Assembly (NCBI GenBank): GCA_030668025.1
Contig: DAOUUT010000017.1
Location: forward strand, 1 to 23,811
Direction: 5' to 3'
DNA: 23,811 bases
From: Promethearchaeota archaeon
Lineage (GTDB): Archaea; Asgardarchaeota; Lokiarchaeia; Sigynarchaeales; SOKP01
A model generated the notes under the pieces. That model did no database searches. It was not told where the DNA came from and saw nothing but the letters and a program-made list of their open reading frames with translations. Below are positions 1 to 8,200 of this stretch, piece after piece. Made by a program: the position numbers and the translations under genes. Each line of letters begins with the position of its first letter. The first letter of the stretch is position 1.

Positions 1-168
1 ATCCCTTAATTTCACGCCTATTAACGATTGAGAAAACCCTTTCCTAGCTAGTTTAACAACTTCGTTTTCAACCTCTTCAGAAGAGAGTTCTACCCATACC
101 GGCTTCTCCAATCTTGCTGGTCGAGTACTACCGGACTTACCCTTCTTTCTTGAGTGCATTCGAGCCAT
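1..168 (-). CDS. rps15: Ribosomal protein S15 (uS15, archaeal S15P/S13e), N-terminal part
   Basis: This is the first 56 codons of the small-subunit ribosomal protein uS15, which binds the central domain of 16S rRNA; the rest lies beyond the left edge. The translation starts MARMHSRKKGKSGSTRPARL, the conserved N-terminus of the archaeal/eukaryal form, which carries an extension absent from bacterial S15. It continues with the WVELSSEEVE segment and the 'LARKGFSQSLIGVKLRD' helix expected in this family. The ATG at 168 is chosen because the conserved N-terminus begins exactly there and an AT-rich TATA-like element lies about 27 bases upstream, suggesting a leaderless transcript. It is the strongest evidence that the window is archaeal. 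Confidence 0.96.
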   Translation of the reverse strand, partial: MARMHSRKKGKSGSTRPARLEKPVWVELSSEEVENEVVKLARKGFSQSLIGVKLRD

Positions 169-182
169 TTTTTGCGTCTCAG

Positions 183-194
183 TTTATAAAATAA
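183..194 (-). promoter_or_regulatory. TATA-like promoter element of rps15
   Basis: On the minus strand this reads TTATTTTATAAA, centred about 21-27 bases before the rps15 ATG at 168, the usual distance for an archaeal TATA box driving a leaderless or near-leaderless transcript. A hyphenated palindrome (AATAC, 5-base spacer, GTATT; 197-211) lies directly upstream and could be a regulator or BRE-region site, but it is short and may be chance in such AT-rich DNA. Confidence 0.5.
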
Positions 195-222
195 TTAATA
201 CAATTAGTATTGTTGATAAAAT

Positions 223-229
223 AAAAAAA
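223..229 (-). terminator. Candidate T-run terminator after the FAD oxidoreductase gene
   Basis: The minus strand has seven consecutive T residues followed by a further T-rich stretch, about 80 bases after the stop of the FAD-dependent oxidoreductase gene and just before the rps15 promoter. Archaeal RNA polymerase terminates on oligo-T tracts without needing a hairpin, so the position suits a terminator separating the two genes. Evidence is positional only. Confidence 0.3.
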
Positions 230-310
230 GAATCATTTAAAATAAAATTTTTGAATTTAGTCAATTCAAACCACAGAAGCTAAAGAAATTTATTTTTTTC
301 TTGTATTTAG

Positions 311-1615
311 TTAATAATTCTGATTTCTAATCGATTTGTATGCGTTTCGTACAGATTCATGCCCGATATCTCCTCCTGCCCCTGAACCCCCAACACTATC
401 GCCCTTAATATACAATTTTTTAATACCTTTAATAACATTTCCAGGTCTTTTGAATTTATGTTGTTCTATGTTTACCTCAACACCATCAACCATTTCGAAA
501 AACAATGGTCTTTCATGCACTAAATATTGTTCGAGATCAGGAAAGAATCTTAAAATAGTATCCCTTAAACTTTGGTGAATCTCTTTCATCGTATTTTTAT
601 CCTTAATATCCTCTAAATTAGCCGCCGTAAAGAATGTCATTAATGATTTCCCTTTGGGCGCGACTTCTGGAGATAAATTAGACGGAATAAAGCCAAATGC
701 TAAAGGGCTATCAAAGAAGATTATTCCATTTATATCACTAATTGGTTTTGATAAGCAAAAGTCTATTGAAACACCCGCAGTTGGTCTTAGAGATTTACAT
801 TTTTCAACGATTTTTTTTTCGCATAAAGTCTCATCTAATACGGTAAACAATTGTTGAACAGGAATAGTTGAGATTATTGTTTTCCCATGTATCAGCTTAT
901 CCTTAGTGGAAACACCTATTGCTATTGAATCCTCTACAATAATCTTATTCACCACCTCATTCAATCTAATTTCTCCACCATTATCCTTAATTTTGTTTAG
1001 AAAAGCATTAAAGATTGATGTCCAACCTCCCTTTGGGTAAGAAACACTCCCCAATTTCAAGACTCTACTAAAATTATGCAATAATTCTCCCGCTGAAGAT
1101 CTATCTGGAAAGGGATTTACTTGAATTGCAGAACTTGCCATTATTAAAAATTTTTGAAGAGAGGGAACAATGTTTTCTTGATCAAACCATTGTATCAACG
1201 ATAGATCGTATAGTTTCTCGAAATCCTCAGTGCTCATTTTTTTTATTTTAATCATAAATTTTAATGTTTTAAGCGTTGGAACCAATTTACTTTTTATTAC
1301 AGCCATAATTCCACCAGAAGGAAAGATCGTTCTTGTTCCATCGTTTAAAAACGCCCATGAAGTCCCTGGTTTTATGAAATTAATTGGTTTATTAATTTCA
1401 CTTAAAGAAGCTCCCAAAGCACTTTTTGGACCAAATCTTACGGGATGGGGACCAAAATCTAGCTTGAAACCATTAATATCAGCAACTCTTGCTCTTCCTC
1501 CTATCTCTTTGGCTTTTTCCAGCACTAATACTTTACCATGTTGAGACAATAATGCTCCTATGTGCAAACCCGCTATTCCTGCTCCAATTACGATATAATC
1601 ATATTTTTCAATCAT
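311..1615 (-). CDS. FAD-dependent oxidoreductase, phytoene desaturase/amine oxidase-like
   Basis: This 434-aa cytosolic flavoprotein belongs to the broad amine-oxidase/phytoene-desaturase (CrtI-like) superfamily. The N-terminus shows the dinucleotide-binding fold: YDYIVIGAGIAGLHIGALL with GxGxxG at residues 11-16, an acidic strand end in VLVLEKA, then the characteristic EIGGRARV. The C-terminus has the second FAD-contact region (IKGDSVGGSGAGGDIG, then a helix VRNAYKSI), as in desaturases and protoporphyrinogen oxidase-like enzymes. No transmembrane segment is evident. The substrate cannot be read from the sequence; isoprenoid or carotenoid-like compounds are family precedents only. The gene stands alone, divergent from the pyrophosphatase gene at 1692. 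An AT-rich segment around 1640-1655 could serve as its promoter. Length and both termini match the family, so it appears intact. Confidence 0.85.
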   Translation of the reverse strand: MIEKYDYIVIGAGIAGLHIGALLSQHGKVLVLEKAKEIGGRARVADINGFKLDFGPHPVRFGPKSALGASLSEINKPINFIKPGTSWAFLNDGTRTIFPSGGIMAVIKSKLVPTLKTLKFMIKIKKMSTEDFEKLYDLSLIQWFDQENIVPSLQKFLIMASSAIQVNPFPDRSSAGELLHNFSRVLKLGSVSYPKGGWTSIFNAFLNKIKDNGGEIRLNEVVNKIIVEDSIAIGVSTKDKLIHGKTIISTIPVQQLFTVLDETLCEKKIVEKCKSLRPTAGVSIDFCLSKPISDINGIIFFDSPLAFGFIPSNLSPEVAPKGKSLMTFFTAANLEDIKDKNTMKEIHQSLRDTILRFFPDLEQYLVHERPLFFEMVDGVEVNIEQHKFKRPGNVIKGIKKLYIKGDSVGGSGAGGDIGHESVRNAYKSIRNQNY

Positions 1616-1655
1616 AATAATCCTTATATTATAAATCTAACATTATTTTAATTTG

Positions 1656-1664
1656 TTATATATT
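1656..1664 (+). promoter_or_regulatory. TATA-like promoter element of the ITP/XTP pyrophosphatase gene
   Basis: TTATATATT is centred about 32 bases before the ATG at 1692. An archaeal TATA box at this position would start transcription only a few bases before that ATG. This argues for the ATG at 1692, and against the in-frame TTG at 1653, which would overlap the TATA element itself. Confidence 0.5.
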
Positions 1665-1691
1665 AAAATAAATCTAGAAATTATAGTAATT

Positions 1692-2279
1692 ATGGTTGAC
1701 GGAAAAGATATGATTTATTTTATTACAAGTAATAATTACAAATTTAATGAAATTGAAAGAATGTTTCAAAAAGAGAAGATATCTTATATGTTAAAGCAAA
1801 ATACGATTGATACAACAGAAATTCAAGCGACAAGTATTAAAGAAGTAGCTCTTTTTAAATTAAACAGCGTAAAAGGAAAGCTTAACAATTCCTATTTTAT
1901 TGAAGATGCTGGTTTTTTTATAGATATCCCTCTTAACGGTTTTCCGGGCGTTTATTCTAAATTCGTATTAAATACAATTGGAAACAAAGGAATTCTAAAA
2001 CTTATCGATAATTTCAAAAATACTAAAGCTCATTTTGAAGCAGTCATCGCTCTGTACTTTCAACCAATGAATAAAACATTGTTATTTGAAGGTATTGTCG
2101 AAGGAAAAGTCTCAGAAACAATTAGGGGTACAAATGGATTTGGTTTTGATCCTATCTTTATTCCCAATGAAATCCCAACAAATACCTTTGCAGAACTAAC
2201 CACTGATGAAAAGAATACTGTTTCACACCGCGGAAAGGCTTGGAAAAAATTGATTGAATTTTTTAAAAAAAATCAATAA
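1692..2279 (+). CDS. ITP/XTP pyrophosphatase (HAM1/RdgB family)
   Basis: A 195-aa enzyme that hydrolyses deaminated purine nucleotides (ITP, dITP, XTP) to monophosphate and pyrophosphate, keeping them out of nucleic acids. All family signatures are visible: the N-terminal TSNNYKFNEIE (phosphate-binding Asn and Lys), FIEDAGFFID followed by NGFPGVYS (metal and base binding), GFGFDPIFIP, and the C-terminal VSHRGKAWKK with the SHR triplet. Length matches the family. Position 1692 (MVDGKDMIYF) is chosen over an upstream in-frame TTG at 1653 because a TATA-like element occupies 1656-1664; a second ATG at 1710 (MIYFITS) matches the usual family start even better and remains possible. The gene is convergent with the permease gene at 2284, with only four bases between the stop codons. 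Confidence 0.93.
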   Translation: MVDGKDMIYFITSNNYKFNEIERMFQKEKISYMLKQNTIDTTEIQATSIKEVALFKLNSVKGKLNNSYFIEDAGFFIDIPLNGFPGVYSKFVLNTIGNKGILKLIDNFKNTKAHFEAVIALYFQPMNKTLLFEGIVEGKVSETIRGTNGFGFDPIFIPNEIPTNTFAELTTDEKNTVSHRGKAWKKLIEFFKKNQ

Positions 2280-2283
2280 CAAG

Positions 2284-5250
2284 TCAAAACGTCTGGCGGA
2301 AGATATCCATTACAGATTGTCTACTTAGTTTACTGAGGACTAAGTACATTCCTAAAACTCCAAATGTTATTGAAAGAGTAAAAACCCTTATTAAAACATC
2401 CATAGGAATTGCAAATACAATTGGCATCTCAGTCATCATTCCCAAATTCGTTTCCATCAGGTAGGCGCAAAATGTCCCAATTAATGTCCCCATAGCTCCG
2501 CTGCTTAACATTATAATGAAACTCTCAATCAAGAATAAGTTCCTTACGTCTTTAGCTTTCATACCAAGTGATCTCAAAATTCCGATTTCAAACTTCCGCT
2601 CAGAAATAATTGCATACATAGTACTGACTAATCCGAAGATTGCGATAACTATAGCGAACCATAGAACGATCTCCATCAAACTACTCTGTCTTTCAAACAT
2701 GTCTTGCATAAAGTTGATTTTTGATATTGCATCATCAAGAAAATAATCTTTTTCAGAGGATATGTTTTGTATTTCTTCTTTTGTGGTTTCAATATTTTCT
2801 TCGGAATCGTCTAATAATTTAATGAAGACTTTATCGACAATCATATTTGAACCGCCAGGATCCTCAACATTCATTAAACGCATGTAATTATCTAAGGATA
2901 CCATTATACCTCCGCCATTTGCTGTAGCTTCAGAACTTTTAAAGTTGGTAAATCCGGGCATCCCTCCTGAGATGCCTACGACGCGGAAAAGCGTAACATT
3001 TCCTGGATCGTTAGGAATTTGAGGATTGCTGAATGTTAATCGTATATATTCGCCAACTTCGCTTATTCCAAGAACGCTAGCGAGAGCATTAGCAATTATG
3101 CAGGTGTTGTTATAATCAAAAATTTGAGTAAATGAATAATTAAAACCACTTTGCGGGCTACTCCAAATCATAAGATCTTTATCCATCAATCTATAATAAT
3201 CTTCTTCAATACCAATAAACCCAACTTCTCTTTCGTCAAAATTAGCAATATCAGCAGCTTTTACTTGAAATTTTGTTACTGCTTGTGCGGCATAAAACTC
3301 AAAAATGTTTGAGAACGCATCATTTATAGAATCTTCATCAAAACTTGGACCACTATCGCCGAAGTCAAATATTACTGACATGACAGCTGTAATATCAAAC
3401 ATATTGTACATTATTAACGCAGTTTGGTCTATTCCTTGAATAGAATTGAGTTCTTGGATCATATCTAAGGTAACTGCGTCAACGTCAGATTCTAAACCTT
3501 GGTTAATTAAAACCAAATCGGAACCGTACTGAAATCTTAAATTTAAAGACATATTTTTTGATTCCATTTCGGAAACACTTGTAATAAAAAATATAAAAGA
3601 AAAACTAATAGCAAACATTACAATTGTGCTTGTATTACGCCTTCTGTTTCTTTTTAGAGAGATTTTAATAATATTAGCATACTTTTTAATAAATGGTGTA
3701 ATTGCTCCAATAAGTATACTCTGAATAAATGGTATAACACCCACCGATGCGAATACTAACCCAAGTAATATAGCTGCAATAAGTCCAATAAAAAAGCCAG
3801 CAATTAGCATAAAATCGCCTGTTATGAAGACGCTTGGTAGTAAAATAAAAACAAGCATACCGATTGTAGCAAGAGAGCTTCCAATTAGAAAACTCCTAAC
3901 GTTCATACTTCCTTCCTTTTTTATTTCCCATCCTTCTTCTTTTTGATGAAATGGTGTAATAGATTTTATAATATCAATTTTCGCAGTTTTAAAAGCTGGC
4001 AACAACGAAACAACTAAAGAAACAATGGATCCTATTGAAAAAGCTAAAATAATTGTCTGAGGTTGGATTACATACTCCATATTTTGAATTGGAAAGTCCA
4101 TTACAATGAATAAAGAGTCTACTATTAGGGGTGTAAATATTATTCCTATAATAATTCCTAAGATAGATCCTACGACTCCTATTAATACGCCTTCAAAGAC
4201 AACCATTTTGACAGGGAATGACTTTTTTCCCCCCACAACCCTTAAAATGCCATACTCTCTTACTCTTTCTTCAGTAGAGGTGGAAAGAATCGAATTTATT
4301 AAAATCGCTGTAATGAGCATAGATATACCCGTAATAAACCAAAAGATAATAGTCATTCCAATTAACATGAATTGCTGACCACTTAATTCATCTAATTTTG
4401 GCATTGACACCGAATAAATATTTGGGTCCAATTCCTGTTGAATTCGAGTTCCTATCTCTCTTATTTTCCTTTTTGTAACATCTATATCGCTAACATCGTA
4501 TATGGATTGTGCATTTTCAAATGTTCCCATAATCAAATTAACTTCTCCCTCTCTTTGCAAAAAAGATTGGGCTTGTTGTAAATTAATGATTATTAATGCA
4601 TTTTCAAAGTCTGTAAATCTTAAATCTTGCTTGCAAATTGCGACAACTTCAACATCTAAACTATATTCTTGATAATCCAAATGTATTAAATCCCCTAAAC
4701 TAACGTTTAATAATTCTGCTACGGGCCATAAAATGGCACATTCCCCCATTCCAGGTTCGTTGGTATAAATTTCACCCGTTTCTGTGCCATTTTGATTAAC
4801 TAAATTTAGATTTCCCATATTGCCATTATTTGCTTCTTTTTTAAAGTCAATACCGTAGATTTGTAATGTACCATTTGAATCTGTTTTATCAGAAGATACT
4901 TTTACGAGCATCATTATTCTGGGAAAAAGCTCTTCCACGCCATCAATATCTTGCAATTCGTCATCTATGATGGTTTCATCAAAGAAAGGGTTAAAAGTTA
5001 TGTCTGTTTTCATTGTTCGCGAAATCATTACATCCGAACTTCCTGTTGTGCTAGTAATTAATCCCATATAATTATAAGACATGGTATTATTCACCATCCC
5101 GATGGCCGTGAGCAGGATTATTGAAATAGTGATGCCTCCTATGCCAAATAATGCTTTGGCGCGATCTTTTTTAATATTAAGCCAAACTTGTCTTAAAAAT
5201 GGTAACCTTATTTTTAACCTAATCTTATATAAATAATTATGCAAACTCAA
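2284..5250 (-). CDS. Double-FtsX ABC permease, paralogue 2 (MacB/LolC-type)
   Basis: A 988-aa membrane protein with two FtsX modules in one chain. Predicted helices: one near 33-53, an extracellular domain (about 55-290), a three-helix FtsX core near 295-322, 347-378 and 398-420, central hydrophobic segments near 452-475 and 478-515, a helix at 541-560, a second extracellular domain (560-855), and a final three-helix core at 858-884, 907-933 and 948-972. Each core carries the coupling motif of the family: EERVREYGILRVVGG and SERKFEIGILRSLGM. Bacterial MacB, LolC/E and FtsX permeases have one module each, so this is a natural tandem fusion. It is the last gene of the five-gene unit, 30 bases after the protease, and clearly paralogous to the permease at 14057-17047. 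It begins with TTG; the first internal Met lies at the end of the first helix, so a TTG start (5250 or 5244) is needed to keep that helix. Substrate unknown; the family includes exporters and pure mechanotransmitters. Confidence 0.88.
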   Translation of the reverse strand: MSLHNYLYKIRLKIRLPFLRQVWLNIKKDRAKALFGIGGITISIILLTAIGMVNNTMSYNYMGLITSTTGSSDVMISRTMKTDITFNPFFDETIIDDELQDIDGVEELFPRIMMLVKVSSDKTDSNGTLQIYGIDFKKEANNGNMGNLNLVNQNGTETGEIYTNEPGMGECAILWPVAELLNVSLGDLIHLDYQEYSLDVEVVAICKQDLRFTDFENALIIINLQQAQSFLQREGEVNLIMGTFENAQSIYDVSDIDVTKRKIREIGTRIQQELDPNIYSVSMPKLDELSGQQFMLIGMTIIFWFITGISMLITAILINSILSTSTEERVREYGILRVVGGKKSFPVKMVVFEGVLIGVVGSILGIIIGIIFTPLIVDSLFIVMDFPIQNMEYVIQPQTIILAFSIGSIVSLVVSLLPAFKTAKIDIIKSITPFHQKEEGWEIKKEGSMNVRSFLIGSSLATIGMLVFILLPSVFITGDFMLIAGFFIGLIAAILLGLVFASVGVIPFIQSILIGAITPFIKKYANIIKISLKRNRRRNTSTIVMFAISFSFIFFITSVSEMESKNMSLNLRFQYGSDLVLINQGLESDVDAVTLDMIQELNSIQGIDQTALIMYNMFDITAVMSVIFDFGDSGPSFDEDSINDAFSNIFEFYAAQAVTKFQVKAADIANFDEREVGFIGIEEDYYRLMDKDLMIWSSPQSGFNYSFTQIFDYNNTCIIANALASVLGISEVGEYIRLTFSNPQIPNDPGNVTLFRVVGISGGMPGFTNFKSSEATANGGGIMVSLDNYMRLMNVEDPGGSNMIVDKVFIKLLDDSEENIETTKEEIQNISSEKDYFLDDAISKINFMQDMFERQSSLMEIVLWFAIVIAIFGLVSTMYAIISERKFEIGILRSLGMKAKDVRNLFLIESFIIMLSSGAMGTLIGTFCAYLMETNLGMMTEMPIVFAIPMDVLIRVFTLSITFGVLGMYLVLSKLSRQSVMDIFRQTF

Positions 5251-5280
5251 TTTTTCCCGCTTTTATTAGTTTAATTTAAC

Positions 5281-8200
5281 TTAAGGGCCTAATATGCTAA
5301 ATTTATTACTTTTAATTTCATATTTTCTTAGAAGTTTACCTTCTTGATTCAAAAGACCTTTAATCTTTTCTTTTTCACGTTTTATCAACCGAACGCCTTG
5401 GCAATTTTTGTTTTTACAATAATAGTCATCGCTCGGTTCGTCTTTAAAGTACCACTTTCCGCAATTCATACAATTGTATGCTACATAAATTTGATCGTGT
5501 TCGCATACTGGACATATATAGTTGAATTTTTTTGATTCAAACCATGAACTACAATACTTACAGTGAAGAATTAATGGTCTTTGTTGTTCGTCTTTAGTTT
5601 CTATTAACTCTATCCTCTTGATGATTTGATCTTTATCAAAATGTTTTAACCTTATTTTCTCAGCATTTGAATTTTTTCGATTTTTAATCCAAACCTTCCC
5701 TTTTTTTTCAGCAATAAAATATGACATTATACCAATTACTATAACACTTACTATAATTATTAACCAAGTAACCAGATCTATAAATCTATTTTCTACTACG
5801 ACGGATATAGAAGATTCGCCTGTATTACCTTCTTTATCAAATGTCACAACTTTTATATCATACCGTCCATCATTGTATAGTGTTGTATCCCATTGGAATT
5901 TTAAAATGCCTGTTGTTTGGTTGTAATTAAGTAAAGTCTTATCAACAATTTGGTTGTTAATATATATGTATATCCTTGAATTGTCTAATTCCACATCATC
6001 GCTAACATTTGCTTCCAATGTAAAAATCCCACTGACCAATTCGTCATTTAAAGGGCTAAGAATCTCTATATTAGGATTAACAAAATCTGTTGACTTGTTA
6101 TAACCTATGTATAAGTTTGATAACAACCATCCATCCCCAAGTCCAGTAGTAATATCGTTGGTAGACAAAGTAAACATAATCATTACATCTTCATCAGAAA
6201 ATTGCGAAATATCCAACGATTCATTTCCAGAAAGAATCTCGTTATCGAAGAAATATTCCTTAAGAATAACCCAACTTTCGCCAAAATTTTTTGATATCGA
6301 AACTGTACATTTATCGAGTTCGTCAAGTTCTAAATTGAATTCATTTTCTAAAGAAATATCAAAATAATACTTTAAGTAAACCTCATATTCACTTCCAACA
6401 TGTAAGGGGCGTGTAATTAGTCTAATATCCCAATTTGTTTCGTAACCTTGATTAAGGCTACCAAAACTTTCCCCTAAACCTCCATAAATATATGATTGCG
6501 TAAATAGAGAAATAGTGTGCCAAGTATTGTCTCCTTTTAACCACATAGTTAACTCTTTTTGTATTGGGTTCCCCACAACATAATACTCTGATAGGGAATC
6601 ACTTGAGAATTCGTATCCAATCATTTTATCATTTCGATTTACATTAAATTCTAATGAATTAGGGTTTTGAAAACTAAACAATGAATTATCTTGATTATAA
6701 TAACTAGTAGAATCATGAAATTTTCCATCAAATACATGAAATTTGAAGGAAAGATCAGAAAAATTACCTATAACTAACGATTTAACAAATAGAATCCCGC
6801 GATTTCCGATAGAATTGGAACTGACGTTCCAGTCTCCGAATAAGTTTATCATAGAGTAATTATTATTGTCAATCTCCAAGTATACAAATTCGGGATAATT
6901 TCCATCAGAATCATAATATCTACAAGAGAATGTAAAGCTGTCGTATTTAGAACCTTGCGTCGCTAGTAAGTTCTCTTCGATAACAAAATCGATTTCGGGG
7001 GAATAAATGTTAGTATGGTTTTCTAAAGAAAAATAGTCCAACATTATTCCTTTGTAATTGATAGGATCAAATTCATCGTCTAGCAATGCGAGGAATCTAA
7101 ATTGCACGTAATTACCAATATATTGCGTGATATTTATTTCTTCGAGGAACCACTCTCTTTCTTCATTTGTATAAGTTTTTAAAGTAATCCAACCGGTCCA
7201 ATTTGGGTTAATTTGCAAATGCATAACATCTCCAGAATTTATACTTGTTCTTAAACCAAACTTAGCAAAAACTTGAGTAAAATTCTCATTAACCTGTGTT
7301 ATGTTAAATAAAGGACTTCTCAAAGAACCATTTGGAAAAGGGGCTGTAATAAGATATGGTTGATAAGTGTAATTTGAAGGATAATTATGATCTCTGCCAA
7401 AATACATTGCTGACCACTCTTCAGAATATAAACGGGAACGATCGTCATTTTGATTGGACTGCGTTAACAAATCCCAACCAGTTCCATTATGTATCCAACC
7501 ACCATAGCTCTCGTTAAAATCGTGAGCGTAAGGAAACATCTCACTATCCGTTGGGAATTCAATTGTAATATTCAATTCTCCAGATTGGGGATATCTCGCT
7601 GAAAATAAACCATCGCTAGCAGTAAAAAAATAGTGGTATGTATTAGGCGTAGAAAACTCTATCAAATTACTTCTAAAAATAGCTCCATCAGTATAATTAC
7701 TGTCTAATTCGTCTAATTGAAATAAACTATAATTCTCTGAAGTTTCAACAATATGTAAAAGTACTTCTTGTGGAGGTACATTTAAACTATCGTTATCAAA
7801 ATATTCTATGTAAAACCTATAGCTATCAATAGTATAATTATTTGCGGGAGCATTTCCATAAAACTCTTGCATACTTATGACAGTAGCATTTTTTGTTCCA
7901 CCATAATAAATAATTTCAGGAATTTTTAACTCAGGTATGATATTATTTACTACATTTGAAACGTTTAATGTAAAACTACTATTACCTTTGAGAGCTTTCA
8001 CAATAACAATGCATTCTGTTTGATTGTATTTTGGTGTGAAATAAAATGAATCGAAATCTCCATACCATTTTTGTGTTGATTGTAATAAAATGGGTTCTCC
8101 ATATTGATTAGACTCGTTCGAGAATAAGAATAAATCTAAATCAGCATTTTCTTCTACATCCGTTAAATTAAATAGATATTGGATATCTTCTTGAAGCGTA

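Noticed and set aside
1653..1691. TTG-initiated extension of the pyrophosphatase
   Set aside because: It overlaps the probable TATA box, has no family counterpart, and an ATG follows at the right distance.
4106..4378. Plus-strand open frame inside the second permease gene
   Set aside because: Its I/P/T/N-rich composition is the reverse reading of transmembrane-coding DNA; no start signal. The same applies to the other frames opposite the large operon genes.
2284..5250. Calling the operon a MacAB-type drug or peptide exporter
   Set aside because: No MacA-like adaptor or outer-membrane channel is encoded, the permeases are double-length, and the genes between them encode a protease and an anchored surface protein; a specific export substrate is not supported.
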